From: CAZWEZ01 sp964632795 | GTDB lineage: Bacteria; Pseudomonadota; Alphaproteobacteria; Rhodospirillales; 2-02-FULL-58-16 | Length of the DNA: 35,311 nt | NCBI GenBank assembly: GCA_964632795.1 | Contig: CAZWEZ010000030.1 | Span: 1-35,311, forward strand | Direction: 5' to 3' | In this document: positions 8,137-16,486 of the stretch, piece by piece | How the letters are laid out: every line of letters begins with the position of its first letter | How positions within the stretch are numbered: the stretch's first letter is position 1 | The notes under the pieces: generated by a model | Databases searched by the model: none | Seen by the model: the letters and a program-made list of their open reading frames with translations, nothing else | Told to the model about the DNA's origin: nothing | Translations under genes and position numbers: made by a program

Positions 8137-8311
8137 TGCCTCCGCGTACCTCCGCGTACCTTCGCGTCCTCGGCGGTCGAATCAACCTTTCGACATTACT
8201 CCAAACTATCCGGAAGACTCCCTGATAAAGGGCGGTGTCGGGTTGCAAACCGGGTGTTTAACCGCAAAGGACGCAGAGGTGCGCGGAGGGACGCGGAGGG
8301 ACGCGGAGGAG
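8137..8311. repeat. Diverged inverted repeat in the higA-phnX interval
   Basis: The left arm at 8137-8178 (TGCCTCCGCGTACCTCCGCG...) and the right arm at 8259-8311 (AACCGCAAAGGACGCAGAGG...) are imperfect reverse complements. They are built from the widespread CCTCCGCGTCC...GCGGT type of intergenic repeat. The ~80 bp between them contain no gene. The interval 8071-8389 is otherwise empty apart from the higA upstream region and the phnX end. Confidence 0.65.
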
Positions 8312-8389
8312 AAGGATAATATACGGAAAAAGAGGCGACGCCGGTTTGGCGTCGCCCCCGGAGAGGTTTGGGAGATATAGAGGTATTTG

Positions 8390-9220
8390 CTACGGCTTCT
8401 CGCCCCGGGCCAGGCGGGCTTCGATGTCGTCCAGGCACGGCATCAAATCGGCGATCGAGTCGACCACGTAGTGGGCGCCGCGCTGGTACATGGTCGGGTA
8501 GATGCGCTCGCGGTGGGCCTGCTGGACGTCCTCGGGCATGGCTTCCCACTCGGCCAGCGGCACCCCGACCTCGTTGCCGGCGATCGCCAGGCCGATCCCC
8601 CAGGTACCGGCGTTCAACCCTTCTTCGATGCCGGTCAGGGTGTCGTCGACCTTGACCACCGCCTGGACCGGCGATACCTGAAGGTTGATCATGTTCTGGA
8701 GCAACATGTAGGGATACGGCCGGCCGGCCGGGACGTCGCCGGCGCCGACCGTGGAATCGGGCTCGTAGCCCTGCTTCTTGCCGTCGGCCAGGTTGATCGC
8801 CATCATGCCGGGAAGATAACCCGAGGTGGAACCGATCTTGTAGCCCCGCTTGCGGCATTCGCCAACCACCTCGAGCGTGCCCGGGATGAGCTCCGAGTAA
8901 TCCGACAGGCAGGCCTCCTGCATCGGCACGAAGTCCGCGAACATGCGCTCGACGTCGTCGGCGGTCGGTTCCTTGCCGTGGGTCTCGATCCACCGTTCGC
9001 GGACCGTCGGGGTCTCGGTGATCTTGCGGATGTGGACCTTCTTGTGGGCGCCCATGGGGTGGCGCGCCTCGGCCATCGAGATCGGCACCCCGGCCTTCTC
9101 GAAGACCTTGGTGAAGACCACCGCCGGGGCCATGCACCCGAAGTCCATGGTGGTCCCGGCCCAGTCCAATATGACGGCCTTGATCTTGCCCCGGTAGACT
9201 CGTTCGTAGCGGAATTCCAT
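8390..9220 (-). CDS. phnX: Phosphonoacetaldehyde hydrolase (phosphonatase)
   Basis: A 276-residue HAD-superfamily enzyme that cleaves the C-P bond of phosphonoacetaldehyde to acetaldehyde and phosphate in the cytoplasm. The nucleophile motif is ILDWAGTTMDFG (Asp19, with the family-specific Ala21 in place of the usual second Asp). The cap carries RHPMGAHKK, where Lys60 is the expected Schiff-base lysine. VDDTLTGIEEGLNAGTWGIG forms the C-terminal HAD motif. The start at MEFRYERVY is chosen because it gives the family length. It lies 32 bp downstream of phnW on the same strand, the usual phosphonatase pair, and is presumably co-transcribed. Confidence 0.95.
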   Translation of the reverse strand: MEFRYERVYRGKIKAVILDWAGTTMDFGCMAPAVVFTKVFEKAGVPISMAEARHPMGAHKKVHIRKITETPTVRERWIETHGKEPTADDVERMFADFVPMQEACLSDYSELIPGTLEVVGECRKRGYKIGSTSGYLPGMMAINLADGKKQGYEPDSTVGAGDVPAGRPYPYMLLQNMINLQVSPVQAVVKVDDTLTGIEEGLNAGTWGIGLAIAGNEVGVPLAEWEAMPEDVQQAHRERIYPTMYQRGAHYVVDSIADLMPCLDDIEARLARGEKP

Positions 9221-9252
9221 TTCGGTCTTGCTCCGTGTTTGGGGTTGAACGT

Positions 9253-10383
9253 TCAGGCGGCGAGGGCGGCGCAGTCGCGCACCCCCATGTTCTCGAGGGT
9301 CTCGCGGACCGCCTCCAGGGCGCCCCGCATGACGTCTTCGTCGATGTCGCCGATGCAGCCGATGCGGAAGGTGTCGGCCACCGTCAGTTTCCCCGGATAA
9401 ATGATGAACCCCCGCGCCCGCAGGGAATCGTAGAAGGTCTGGAAGTCGTAGTTGGGATCGACCGGGGTCTTGAAGGTGACGATGATCGGCGCCTGCAAGG
9501 CGTCGGCCAGCAGGGTCTGGAAGCCCATCTCGCGCATGCCCTCGATCAGCACCCGGCAGTTGTTGGAATAGCGCGCTTGACGCCCCGCGACGCCGCCCGC
9601 CGCCACGAACTGTTCGAGCGCCTTGGCGAAGGCGACGATGACGTGGATCGGCGGCGTGAAGCGCCACTGCCGGTTCTTCTCCATCGCCACCCACTGGTCG
9701 TAAAGGTCGAGGCTGAGCGAATGGGAGTTGCCCTGGCAGGCCTCCAGCGCCGCCTTGCGGACGATCGCGAAGGCCATCCCCGGGACCCCCTCCAGGCACT
9801 TGTTGGACGACGCCATCACGGCGTCGCAGGCGACCTCGGAGAGGTCCAGCGGCAGCGCCCCGAAGGCGCTCATCGCATCGACGATCAGCCCCCGGCGGTG
9901 GCCGGCGGCGACCTCGGCGATCTCGGCGATCGGGTTGAGGATGCCCGACGTGGTCTCGCAATGGACCGCCGCCACGTGGCTGATGGAGGCATCCCGGGCC
10001 AGCACCGCGTCGATGTCGGCCGGCGCCGGCGGGGTGTCCTCCGCTGTCTCGATGGTGACGTAGGCGCGGTTCATGTAATCCAGGATCCGGGCCATGCGCT
10101 TGCCGTAGGCGCCGTTGACCAGGATCAGTGCCTTGCCGTGGCGCGGAATCAGGGTGCCCAGCGTCGCCTCGACGGCGAACGTGCCGCTGCCCTGAAGGGG
10201 CACGCAGACATGGCTGCCGCTGGCGTTGGCGATGGTCAACAGGGTGTCGCGGACGGTGGCGTTGATGGCGATGAATTCCTCGTCGCGCGAGCCCCAGTCG
10301 TGGAGCATGGCTTCCTTGGTCGCCGCCGAAGTGGTCAGCGGGCCCGGGGTCAGCAGATAGGGATCCTTGGTGCTGGCGGTCAT
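9253..10383 (-). CDS. phnW: 2-aminoethylphosphonate--pyruvate transaminase
   Basis: A 376-residue class V PLP aminotransferase that converts AEP plus pyruvate to phosphonoacetaldehyde plus alanine, the step before PhnX. It begins YLLTPGPLTTSAATKEAMLH, as PhnW proteins do. MASSNKCLEGVPG holds the PLP lysine (Lys195). The C-terminus has the family's GFIIYPGKLTV and FRIGCIGDI blocks. Length is normal and no key residue is missing. It is first in the phnWX unit. A 10-bp-phased motif lies about 50 bp upstream of its start, shared with the promoter of the FAD-GcvT gene at 13847, which suggests common control. Confidence 0.96.
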   Translation of the reverse strand: MTASTKDPYLLTPGPLTTSAATKEAMLHDWGSRDEEFIAINATVRDTLLTIANASGSHVCVPLQGSGTFAVEATLGTLIPRHGKALILVNGAYGKRMARILDYMNRAYVTIETAEDTPPAPADIDAVLARDASISHVAAVHCETTSGILNPIAEIAEVAAGHRRGLIVDAMSAFGALPLDLSEVACDAVMASSNKCLEGVPGMAFAIVRKAALEACQGNSHSLSLDLYDQWVAMEKNRQWRFTPPIHVIVAFAKALEQFVAAGGVAGRQARYSNNCRVLIEGMREMGFQTLLADALQAPIIVTFKTPVDPNYDFQTFYDSLRARGFIIYPGKLTVADTFRIGCIGDIDEDVMRGALEAVRETLENMGVRDCAALAA

Positions 10384-10430
10384 GGAACGGCCCTTTCGGG
10401 GAAGGGGGCAAGGTGAAAGGTGGAACCATT

Positions 10431-10470
10431 ATCGGGCATAAACGGGCAAATTGCCACAAAAAACAACATT
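10431..10470. promoter_or_regulatory. Candidate operator, 10-bp-phased repeat (phnW/CHAT intergenic)
   Basis: Four successive 10-bp blocks read ATCGGGCATA, AACGGGCAAA, TTGCCACAAA, AAACAACATT. The first three share the NNGNCA core at the same position of each block, so they lie on one face of the helix. The 40 bp match the block at 13761-13800 at 31 of 40 positions without gaps. It lies 48 bp upstream of phnW (minus) and 150 bp upstream of the CHAT gene (plus). The rest of the 236-bp interval shows a CCCCG/CGGGG hairpin near 10515-10536 and a possible CATAAT -10 at 10577. A regulator binding site is inferred. Confidence 0.55.
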
Positions 10471-10619
10471 CCGGGCGAAAAAAATCCACCCCCCCGTCCG
10501 GAGGTCGCGGGGGCGCCCCCGCATTTCAAATCGGGGGGTTCGGACGGGGCCGCTTTCAAACCCCACCGGGGTATTCCATAATGCCGTGTGGCTATTCCAA
10601 ACCCCCCGGAGAAGCTGCC

Positions 10620-13600
10620 ATGTACTTTCTCAGGAATGCCGGGATTTGGGCCGGATTGACGGTGCTGGCCGCCTGCCAGACCGCCGGCCCGCCGGCGATG
10701 TCGCTGGAGGAGGCCAAGCAGGCGACCGCCGAATTCGAGAAGACCGCCCTGGTTCCGCCGCCCAGGACCATCAACGACATCACCGCCATCCTCGACCGCC
10801 AGAAGCTGACCGACCCCGAGGAAACCGGGGAACGCGAGGCCAAGGCCGACGCCGAACCGCCGGCGGGAGCCGGCGCCAAGGGACTGGCCAGGTTCTATCT
10901 CAAGCGGGGCGCCGTGGCGCGCAAGGTGGGCCGGTCCGGACAGGCCCTGGAGGATTTGCGCCGAGCCGCCGGCTACGCGGAAAAGGCCAGGCTCGGCCGC
11001 AAAAAGATGTTCAAGCTGTTCAAGAACCTGGCCGAGGTCGAATCCGCGTTCGGCAACAACCTGGACGCCATCGACTACATGGAGCAGGCGATCGCCAGCA
11101 AGCCCGGCGCCTCGGCCTTCCGGGGACTGGTCCAGCTCAATCTCAGGGCCGGCGACCTCGATGCCGCCGAACGGACCAGGGAACGCGCCAGGGGCTGGAT
11201 GGGGCGGGGAAACGCCAAGCGAGCCGGAGGAGCCAAGGGTCGCGCCAACCGGTCGATCGAATCGGCGCGCATGGATTTCCACCTGTTGGAGGCCCAGGGC
11301 CACCGGCGCCGGGCGGAAACCGCGCTGCGCCGCGCGATCGCCGAGTACATCGACTTCTACGGCGAGGGCAAGTCTCCCTCCTGGTTGCCGACCCGCAAGA
11401 AACAACTGGCCGGCAACCTGCGCAAGCAGGGCCGTCTGGTCGAGGCCGAGATCGTCGCCCGCGAGGCGCTGCTCGAGGCGCTGGCCAGGATCGGCCGGGA
11501 CAACGTCATCACCGCCGACATCGCCCGCCAACTGTCCACCGTGCTCCTCGAGCAGGGCCGCTACGAGGAGGCGGAGAGGTTGGGCCGCGAAGTGCTCGCC
11601 ATCCACCTGAGGGCCGGGACCCCGCGCGGTTCCCGGGCCATGGGTTCCGTTCGCAAGTTCCTGATCCACGTCCTTGCCGCCAGGGAGGACTGGCCGGGGG
11701 CGATCGAGCAGATCGAGCTGACCCGCGAGGAGATGAAGGACAACCGGGGGCTTTTCGAGAAGATGTTCTCCCGGGACCAGAGCGTGGCGGTGGTCCTTCT
11801 CGGATCGGGGAAGTTCGAGGACGCCTTGTCGATGAACGCCGAAGCCCATCGCCAGGCCGTCGATCGGTTCGGCGCCAAGCACGGCCGGACCGCCAAGTGG
11901 GGCGGCCTGCTGGCCATTGCCCGGGCCGAGACCGGCGACCGCAAGGCGGCGTTGGACGGCTTCCGCAGTTCGGTGCCGGTGCTGCTGTCGCGCTCGCGCG
12001 AATCCGAGGAGGGGGAGTCCGCCGAGGCGGTCCAGGGCAAGCGGGTCGGCATGATCCTCGAGGCCTATATCGACCTTCTCGCCGACATCCGGGGCACGGC
12101 GCTGGAGGACCAAGCCGGGATCGACGCCGCGGCCGAGGCTTTCCGCATCGCCGACGTCGCCCGCGGCCGTTCGGTGCAACGCGCGCTGGCCGCCTCCGGG
12201 GCGCGGGCGACGGCGGGCGATCCCGAGCTGGCCGCCATCGCCCGGCGTGAACAAGACACCCAGAAGCAGATCGCCACCCTCTATGCCCTGCTCGCCGACG
12301 TCCTGTCGGCGCCCTCCGACCAGCAGGACCCCGAGGCGGTCGCGACCCTGCGCCAGCGAATCGACCGCCTGCGCGGAGCCCGCGCGGCGATGATGGAAGA
12401 GATCGAGTCCCGCTTCCCCGACTACGCCGGTCTGATCAATCCCAAGCCGGCGACGGTCGCCGATGCGCGCTCGGCGCTGCGTCCCGGCGAGGCGCTGATC
12501 GCCACCTACGTCGGCGCCGATCGGACCTACGTGTGGGCGGTGCCCGGAACCGGCGAGGTCGCCTTCGCGGCGGTCGAGATGGGGGCTGAGGACCTGGTCG
12601 ACCAGGTGGGCCTGATCCGCGCCGCGCTGGAGCCCCAGGTGGCGACGCTGGGCGACATCCCCGAGTTCGACCTCGCCGCCGCCTACGACCTGTACCGGCA
12701 GCTTCTGGAACCGGTGAAGGCGGGCTGGACGGACGCCGCCAGCCTGCTGGTGGTGGCCCACGGCTCGCTGGGCTACCTGCCGTTGTCGCTGCTGCCGACC
12801 GCGGACAGCGTCCTGCCGGCCGAGGAGGGGGCGCTGTTCGCCAACTACCGCCAGGTGCCGTGGCTGGTCAGGACGCACGCGGTGACGGTCCTGCCCTCGG
12901 TGGCCTCGCTGCGGACCCTGCGCGGGTTGCCGGCAGGGAAGGCCGACCGCAAGGCCTTCGCCGGCTTCGGCGATCCCTGGTTCAGCCCCGCCCAGGCGGC
13001 GGCGGCGCGGAATGAGGCGCAGACCCTCGCCACGGCGATGGCCGAGCAGGATTTCAACATCCGGGGCCTGGCGGTGCGCCTGCGCGCGGCGCCCGACACC
13101 GCCGGCCTCGACAACGCCGGACTGGCCCAGTTGCCCCGTCTTCCCGACACCGCCGAGGAGGTCCGCGCCATCGCTCTGACCCTCGAGGCAGACCCGGTGA
13201 GCGACGTGTTCCTGGGGGCGCGGGCCAGCGAGGGGACGGTCAAGAGCATCGACCTCTCGGGGACCCGGGTGGTGGCCTTCGCCACCCACGGCCTGGTGCC
13301 CGGCGACCTCGACGGGCTGACCCAGCCGGCCCTGGCCCTGTCGGCGCCCGATGTCGCCAACGATCCCGGCAACGACGGCCTGCTGACCATGGGCGAGATC
13401 CTGGGCCTCAAGCTGGACGCCGACTGGGTGGTCTTGTCGGCGTGCAACACGGGCAGCGGCTCCGGCGCCGGGGCGGAGGCGGTGTCGGGCCTGGGCCGGG
13501 CCTTCTTCTACGCCGGCACCCGGGCCTTGCTGGTTTCCAACTGGCCGGTCGAGACGACCTCGGCCAAGACGCTGACCACCGAGCTGTTCCGCCGCCAGGC

Positions 13601-13760
13601 GGCGGATGGGGGCCTGACCCGGGCCGAGGCCCTGCGCCAGGCCATGCTGTCGCTGATCGACGGTCCGGGGCGCCTCGACGCGGCGACCGAGCGCACCGTG
13701 TTCTCCTACGCCCACCCCATCTTCTGGGCGCCGTTCAGCCTGATCGGCGACGGGGGCTGA
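10620..13760 (+). CDS. TPR-CHAT domain lipoprotein (caspase-like protease fold)
   Basis: A 1046-residue protein. The ATG at 10620 is preferred because it yields a lipoprotein signal peptide ending in LTVLAAC (lipobox Cys19); upstream in-frame starts would bury it. Residues ~75-600 are helical TPR-like repeats (for example GRYEEAERLGREVLAIHLRA). The C-terminal CHAT domain carries VVAHGSLGYLPLSLLP, FATHGLVPGDLDGLTQPALA (catalytic His890) and VVLSACNTGSG (catalytic Cys942). CHAT domains are clan CD cysteine proteases related to caspases and separase. In bacteria they are often effectors triggered through attached repeats. Substrate unknown. It stands between the two methyl/phosphonate units, ends one base before the next promoter region and may be unrelated to the catabolism. 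Confidence 0.88.
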   Translation: MYFLRNAGIWAGLTVLAACQTAGPPAMSLEEAKQATAEFEKTALVPPPRTINDITAILDRQKLTDPEETGEREAKADAEPPAGAGAKGLARFYLKRGAVARKVGRSGQALEDLRRAAGYAEKARLGRKKMFKLFKNLAEVESAFGNNLDAIDYMEQAIASKPGASAFRGLVQLNLRAGDLDAAERTRERARGWMGRGNAKRAGGAKGRANRSIESARMDFHLLEAQGHRRRAETALRRAIAEYIDFYGEGKSPSWLPTRKKQLAGNLRKQGRLVEAEIVAREALLEALARIGRDNVITADIARQLSTVLLEQGRYEEAERLGREVLAIHLRAGTPRGSRAMGSVRKFLIHVLAAREDWPGAIEQIELTREEMKDNRGLFEKMFSRDQSVAVVLLGSGKFEDALSMNAEAHRQAVDRFGAKHGRTAKWGGLLAIARAETGDRKAALDGFRSSVPVLLSRSRESEEGESAEAVQGKRVGMILEAYIDLLADIRGTALEDQAGIDAAAEAFRIADVARGRSVQRALAASGARATAGDPELAAIARREQDTQKQIATLYALLADVLSAPSDQQDPEAVATLRQRIDRLRGARAAMMEEIESRFPDYAGLINPKPATVADARSALRPGEALIATYVGADRTYVWAVPGTGEVAFAAVEMGAEDLVDQVGLIRAALEPQVATLGDIPEFDLAAAYDLYRQLLEPVKAGWTDAASLLVVAHGSLGYLPLSLLPTADSVLPAEEGALFANYRQVPWLVRTHAVTVLPSVASLRTLRGLPAGKADRKAFAGFGDPWFSPAQAAAARNEAQTLATAMAEQDFNIRGLAVRLRAAPDTAGLDNAGLAQLPRLPDTAEEVRAIALTLEADPVSDVFLGARASEGTVKSIDLSGTRVVAFATHGLVPGDLDGLTQPALALSAPDVANDPGNDGLLTMGEILGLKLDADWVVLSACNTGSGSGAGAEAVSGLGRAFFYAGTRALLVSNWPVETTSAKTLTTELFRRQAADGGLTRAEALRQAMLSLIDGPGRLDAATERTVFSYAHPIFWAPFSLIGDGG

Positions 13761-13809
13761 ATCGGGCAAAAACGGTCAGATTGACACAATAACGGACATC
13801 CGATAGAAC
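13761..13809 (+). promoter_or_regulatory. Promoter with overlapping 10-bp-phased operator upstream of the FAD-GcvT gene
   Basis: TTGACA at 13781-13786 is followed after 17 bp by TAGAAC at 13804-13809, a good sigma-70-like arrangement 38 bp before the ATG. The -35 is embedded in four 10-bp blocks, ATCGGGCAAA, AACGGTCAGA, TTGACACAAT, AACGGACATC, each with a CA at the same position. A protein bound here would cover the -35, so repression is the simplest model. The same blocks occur before phnW. Confidence 0.65.
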
Positions 13810-13846
13810 CGGAGCGTTACTTCCCAACTGCTTCGAGGACTATCTA

Positions 13847-16264
13847 ATGTCCAGCTTTCCCACCGACGCCCAAGTGGTCGTCATCGGCGGCGGCGTGCTC
13901 GGCTGCTCGGTCGCCTATCATCTCGCCAAGAAGGGGGTCAAAGACGTGGTCCTGGTCGAGCGCGCCGGGCTGACCCAGGGCGCCACCTGGCACGCCGCCG
14001 GGCTGGTCGGCCAGTTGCGCTCGTCGCGCAACATGACCCGCATGCTGCAACTCTCGGTGGCGCTCCACGACACCCTGGAGGAGGAGACCGGCCAGGCCAT
14101 CGACTGGAAGAAGGTCGGCAGCCTGCGCCTGTCCGGCTCCGAGGAGCGCAAGCTGGAGAACCGCCGCGCGGCGACCATGGCCAAGAGCTTCGGCCTCGAG
14201 ATGCACATCATCGGCCCCCAGGAAGCCCAGGACATGTTCCCGCTGATGAGCACCGAGGGCCTGCTCGAGGCGATCTACCTGCCGAGCGACGGCCACGTCG
14301 ATCCCAGCAGCCTGACCCAGGCCCTGGCCAAGGGGGCGCGGGATCGCGGGGCGAGGATCGTCCAGGGGGTCAAGGTCACCGGCTTCACGGTGGACAGGCG
14401 GCGGGTCACCGCGGTGGAGACCGACAAGGGCACGATCAGGACCGAGACCGTGGTCAACGCCGCCGGCTTCTGGGGCCGCGAGGTCGGGCGGATGGCCGGG
14501 GTGCGGATCCCGGTGGTGGCGCTGGAGCACCAGTTCCTGGTCACCGAGCCGATCCCCGGCGTTCCCGCGGAAATGCCGATCATCCGCGACCCCGACCTGC
14601 TGATCTACTTCAAGTCCGAGGGCGGGGGGCTGGCCATCGGCGGCTGGGAGCCCGACACCGTCGCCTGGGCCCGCGAAGGCATCCCCGAGGACTTCTGCCA
14701 GGACCTGCTGCCCGACAACTTCGAGCGCTTCGAGCAGCTTGCGCTCAACGCCGGAATCCGCGTCCCGGCGGTCAACGAGGCCGGCGTCCGGCGGATGATC
14801 AACGGCCCCATCCCGTGGTCGGCGGACAGCGACTTCGTAATGGGCAAGGTGCCGGAACTGGACAACTACTACGCCGCCACCGGCTTCACCTTCGGCATCG
14901 CGGCGGGCGGCGGGGCCGGCCACATGATCGCCGAGTGGATCGTCGACGGCGCCCCCAGCCTGGATCTGTGGGGCTGCGACGTGCGGCGCTTCAACGTCCA
15001 CCAGAACACCAAGCACTTCCTCTACCGGCGCACCGTGGAGCTGTACGGCAAGTACTACACCATCCACTGGCCCAACGAGGAACACCACACCGCACGCGGC
15101 ATCCGGCGCTCTCCGCTGTACCACACGCTCAAGGACAAGGGCGCGGTGTACGGCGCCAAGGGCGGCTGGGAGCGGGCCAACTGGTTCGCCCCGGACGGCG
15201 CCGAAGCGGAAGACGCGCCGACCTTCATGCGTCCGGGGTGGTTCGAGAAGGTCGGCGAGGAATGCCGGGCGGTGCGCCAGCGGGTGGCGTTGATCGACAT
15301 GACCTCGTTCTCCAAGATCGAGGTCCGCGGCCCCGGCGCCCTGGCCGCCCTGCAGCGGCTCAGCATCGTCGATCTCGACAAACCGGTCGGCGCGGTGGTT
15401 TACACCCAACTTTGCAACCAACGGGGCGGCATCGAGGCCGACCTGACCATCTGCCGGCTGGCCGAAGACCGTTTCTACATCGTCACGGGCAGCGCCTTCG
15501 GGGTCCACGACCTCGACTGGATCGAGCGCCATCTGCCCGCCGACGGCTCTGCCTTCGCCTTCGACGTCACCTCGGCCTACGCGGTGATCAACCTGTGCGG
15601 CCCGTTGGCGCGCAAGGTGCTGGAAAAGGTGGCCGAGGAGGACGTCTCCAACGCCGCCTTCCCGTTCGCCCGCTGCCGGAACATCACCGTCGGCGCGGCG
15701 CCGGTGCTGGCGGTGCGCATCTCCTATGTCGGCGAGCTGGGCTGGGAGCTCCATGTCCCGACCGAGTACGCCGGCCACCTCTACGAGGTGTTGTGGGAAG
15801 CCGGCCGGGAATTCGGGGTCGCCGACGTCGGGTATAGGGCCATCGATTCGCTACGCCTGGAGAAGGGTTATCTCGCCTGGAGCACCGACATCTCGCCCGA
15901 CTACTCCCCCTTCGAGGCCGGCCTCGGCGGGCGGGTGAACTTCGCCAAGGGCGACTTCATCGGCCGCGACGCCCTGATCGAGGCCCGGGACAAGGGGGTC
16001 GAACAGAAGCTGTGCATGTTGACCATCGACGGCGAGGCCTGGGTGCGCGGCGGCGAGGCCATCCTGCGCCATGGCCATGTGCTCGGCGTCACCACCAGCG
16101 GCGGATACGCCTACGGCGTCGGCAAGCCGGTGGTCTACGGCTACCTCCCCGTCGCCGAGGCCGGCCACGCCGACTACCAGATCGAGGCCTTCAGCGAGAC
16201 CTTCCCCGCCACCCGCCTCGACGGCCCCCTCCACGACCCGGCGATGGAACGCATGAAGGGCTGA
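13847..16264 (+). CDS. FAD-dependent dimethylglycine/sarcosine dehydrogenase-type protein with GcvT domain
   Basis: An 805-residue two-domain flavoprotein. The N-terminal half is a DAAO-fold FAD domain with VVIGGGVLGCSVAYHLAKKG (residues 11-30) and TWHAAGL, where His49 corresponds to the covalent-FAD histidine of DMGDH/SARDH. The C-terminal half (~430-805) is a GcvT-like, folate-binding aminomethyltransferase domain (YVGELGWELHVP; SLRLEKGYLAW). Family members oxidatively remove N-methyl groups from dimethylglycine, sarcosine or similar secondary and tertiary amines and pass formaldehyde to tetrahydrofolate. Neighbours include a corrinoid methyltransferase fusion and phnWX, so the amine here could be a dimethyl- or monomethyl-aminophosphonate rather than dimethylglycine; that is inference. 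A GAGG ribosome site lies about 9 nt before the ATG. Confidence 0.88.
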   Translation: MSSFPTDAQVVVIGGGVLGCSVAYHLAKKGVKDVVLVERAGLTQGATWHAAGLVGQLRSSRNMTRMLQLSVALHDTLEEETGQAIDWKKVGSLRLSGSEERKLENRRAATMAKSFGLEMHIIGPQEAQDMFPLMSTEGLLEAIYLPSDGHVDPSSLTQALAKGARDRGARIVQGVKVTGFTVDRRRVTAVETDKGTIRTETVVNAAGFWGREVGRMAGVRIPVVALEHQFLVTEPIPGVPAEMPIIRDPDLLIYFKSEGGGLAIGGWEPDTVAWAREGIPEDFCQDLLPDNFERFEQLALNAGIRVPAVNEAGVRRMINGPIPWSADSDFVMGKVPELDNYYAATGFTFGIAAGGGAGHMIAEWIVDGAPSLDLWGCDVRRFNVHQNTKHFLYRRTVELYGKYYTIHWPNEEHHTARGIRRSPLYHTLKDKGAVYGAKGGWERANWFAPDGAEAEDAPTFMRPGWFEKVGEECRAVRQRVALIDMTSFSKIEVRGPGALAALQRLSIVDLDKPVGAVVYTQLCNQRGGIEADLTICRLAEDRFYIVTGSAFGVHDLDWIERHLPADGSAFAFDVTSAYAVINLCGPLARKVLEKVAEEDVSNAAFPFARCRNITVGAAPVLAVRISYVGELGWELHVPTEYAGHLYEVLWEAGREFGVADVGYRAIDSLRLEKGYLAWSTDISPDYSPFEAGLGGRVNFAKGDFIGRDALIEARDKGVEQKLCMLTIDGEAWVRGGEAILRHGHVLGVTTSGGYAYGVGKPVVYGYLPVAEAGHADYQIEAFSETFPATRLDGPLHDPAMERMKG

Positions 16265-16282
16265 GCGCAAGGAGATCGAGCG

Positions 16283-16378
16283 GGCGATCGGGAAACACTT
16301 GGACAAGGGTGTGTCCGCTCCGCGCATGCGGCCGGACGGTTTTCGGGCTGCCGTCGAGGGCCGCCGGCGACCGGTCGC
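16283..16378 (+). repeat. Intergenic repeat family, copy A
   Basis: Starts GCGATCGGGAAACACTTGGA, continues with GTGTCCGCTCCG and ends in a GC-rich segment around GGTTTTCGGGCTGCCGTCGA. It begins 18 bp after the stop of the FAD-GcvT gene. Related copies lie at 18497-18593 (full length, more diverged) and 21238-21296 (3' half only, very similar), all in the same orientation. A short GACGG/CCGTC stem can form. No coding function is visible. Confidence 0.65.
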
Positions 16379-16401
16379 GGACCTTGCCGGCTCTCGGAAA
16401 A

Positions 16402-16447
16402 TTCAACTCCCCCTGGGCGAACGTTATGATATGTTTGTAATATATCA
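16402..16447 (+). promoter_or_regulatory. Candidate promoter and small palindrome upstream of the methyltransferase-corrinoid fusion
   Basis: An AT-rich island in GC-rich DNA. TATGAT (16425-16430) is a good -10, with a weak TTCAAC -35 at 16402-16407 and 17 bp spacing. TGATAT (16427-16432) and ATATCA (16442-16447) form a 6-bp inverted repeat over the expected start of transcription, which could be an operator. A GGAG ribosome site lies shortly before the ATG at 16487. Confidence 0.45.
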
Positions 16448-16486
16448 GGCACGCGCCGGATTGCCCCGAGACCATGGAGTAACGAC

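Noticed and set aside
7937..8248. A HigB toxin upstream of higA
   Set aside because: The 103-codon minus-strand frame has no RelE/HigB features and runs through degenerate repeats into the higA sequence in another frame.
8390..10489. A single 699-codon frame spanning phnX and beyond
   Set aside because: Only its last 276 codons are PhnX. The upstream part is out of frame with the real phnW reading and is non-coding in that frame.
10380..13769. A 1129-codon open frame on the minus strand
   Set aside because: It is antisense to the TPR-CHAT gene, which has a lipobox and catalytic motifs. The minus-strand frame is Gly/Arg/Pro/His-rich without motifs, as expected from high-GC antisense DNA.
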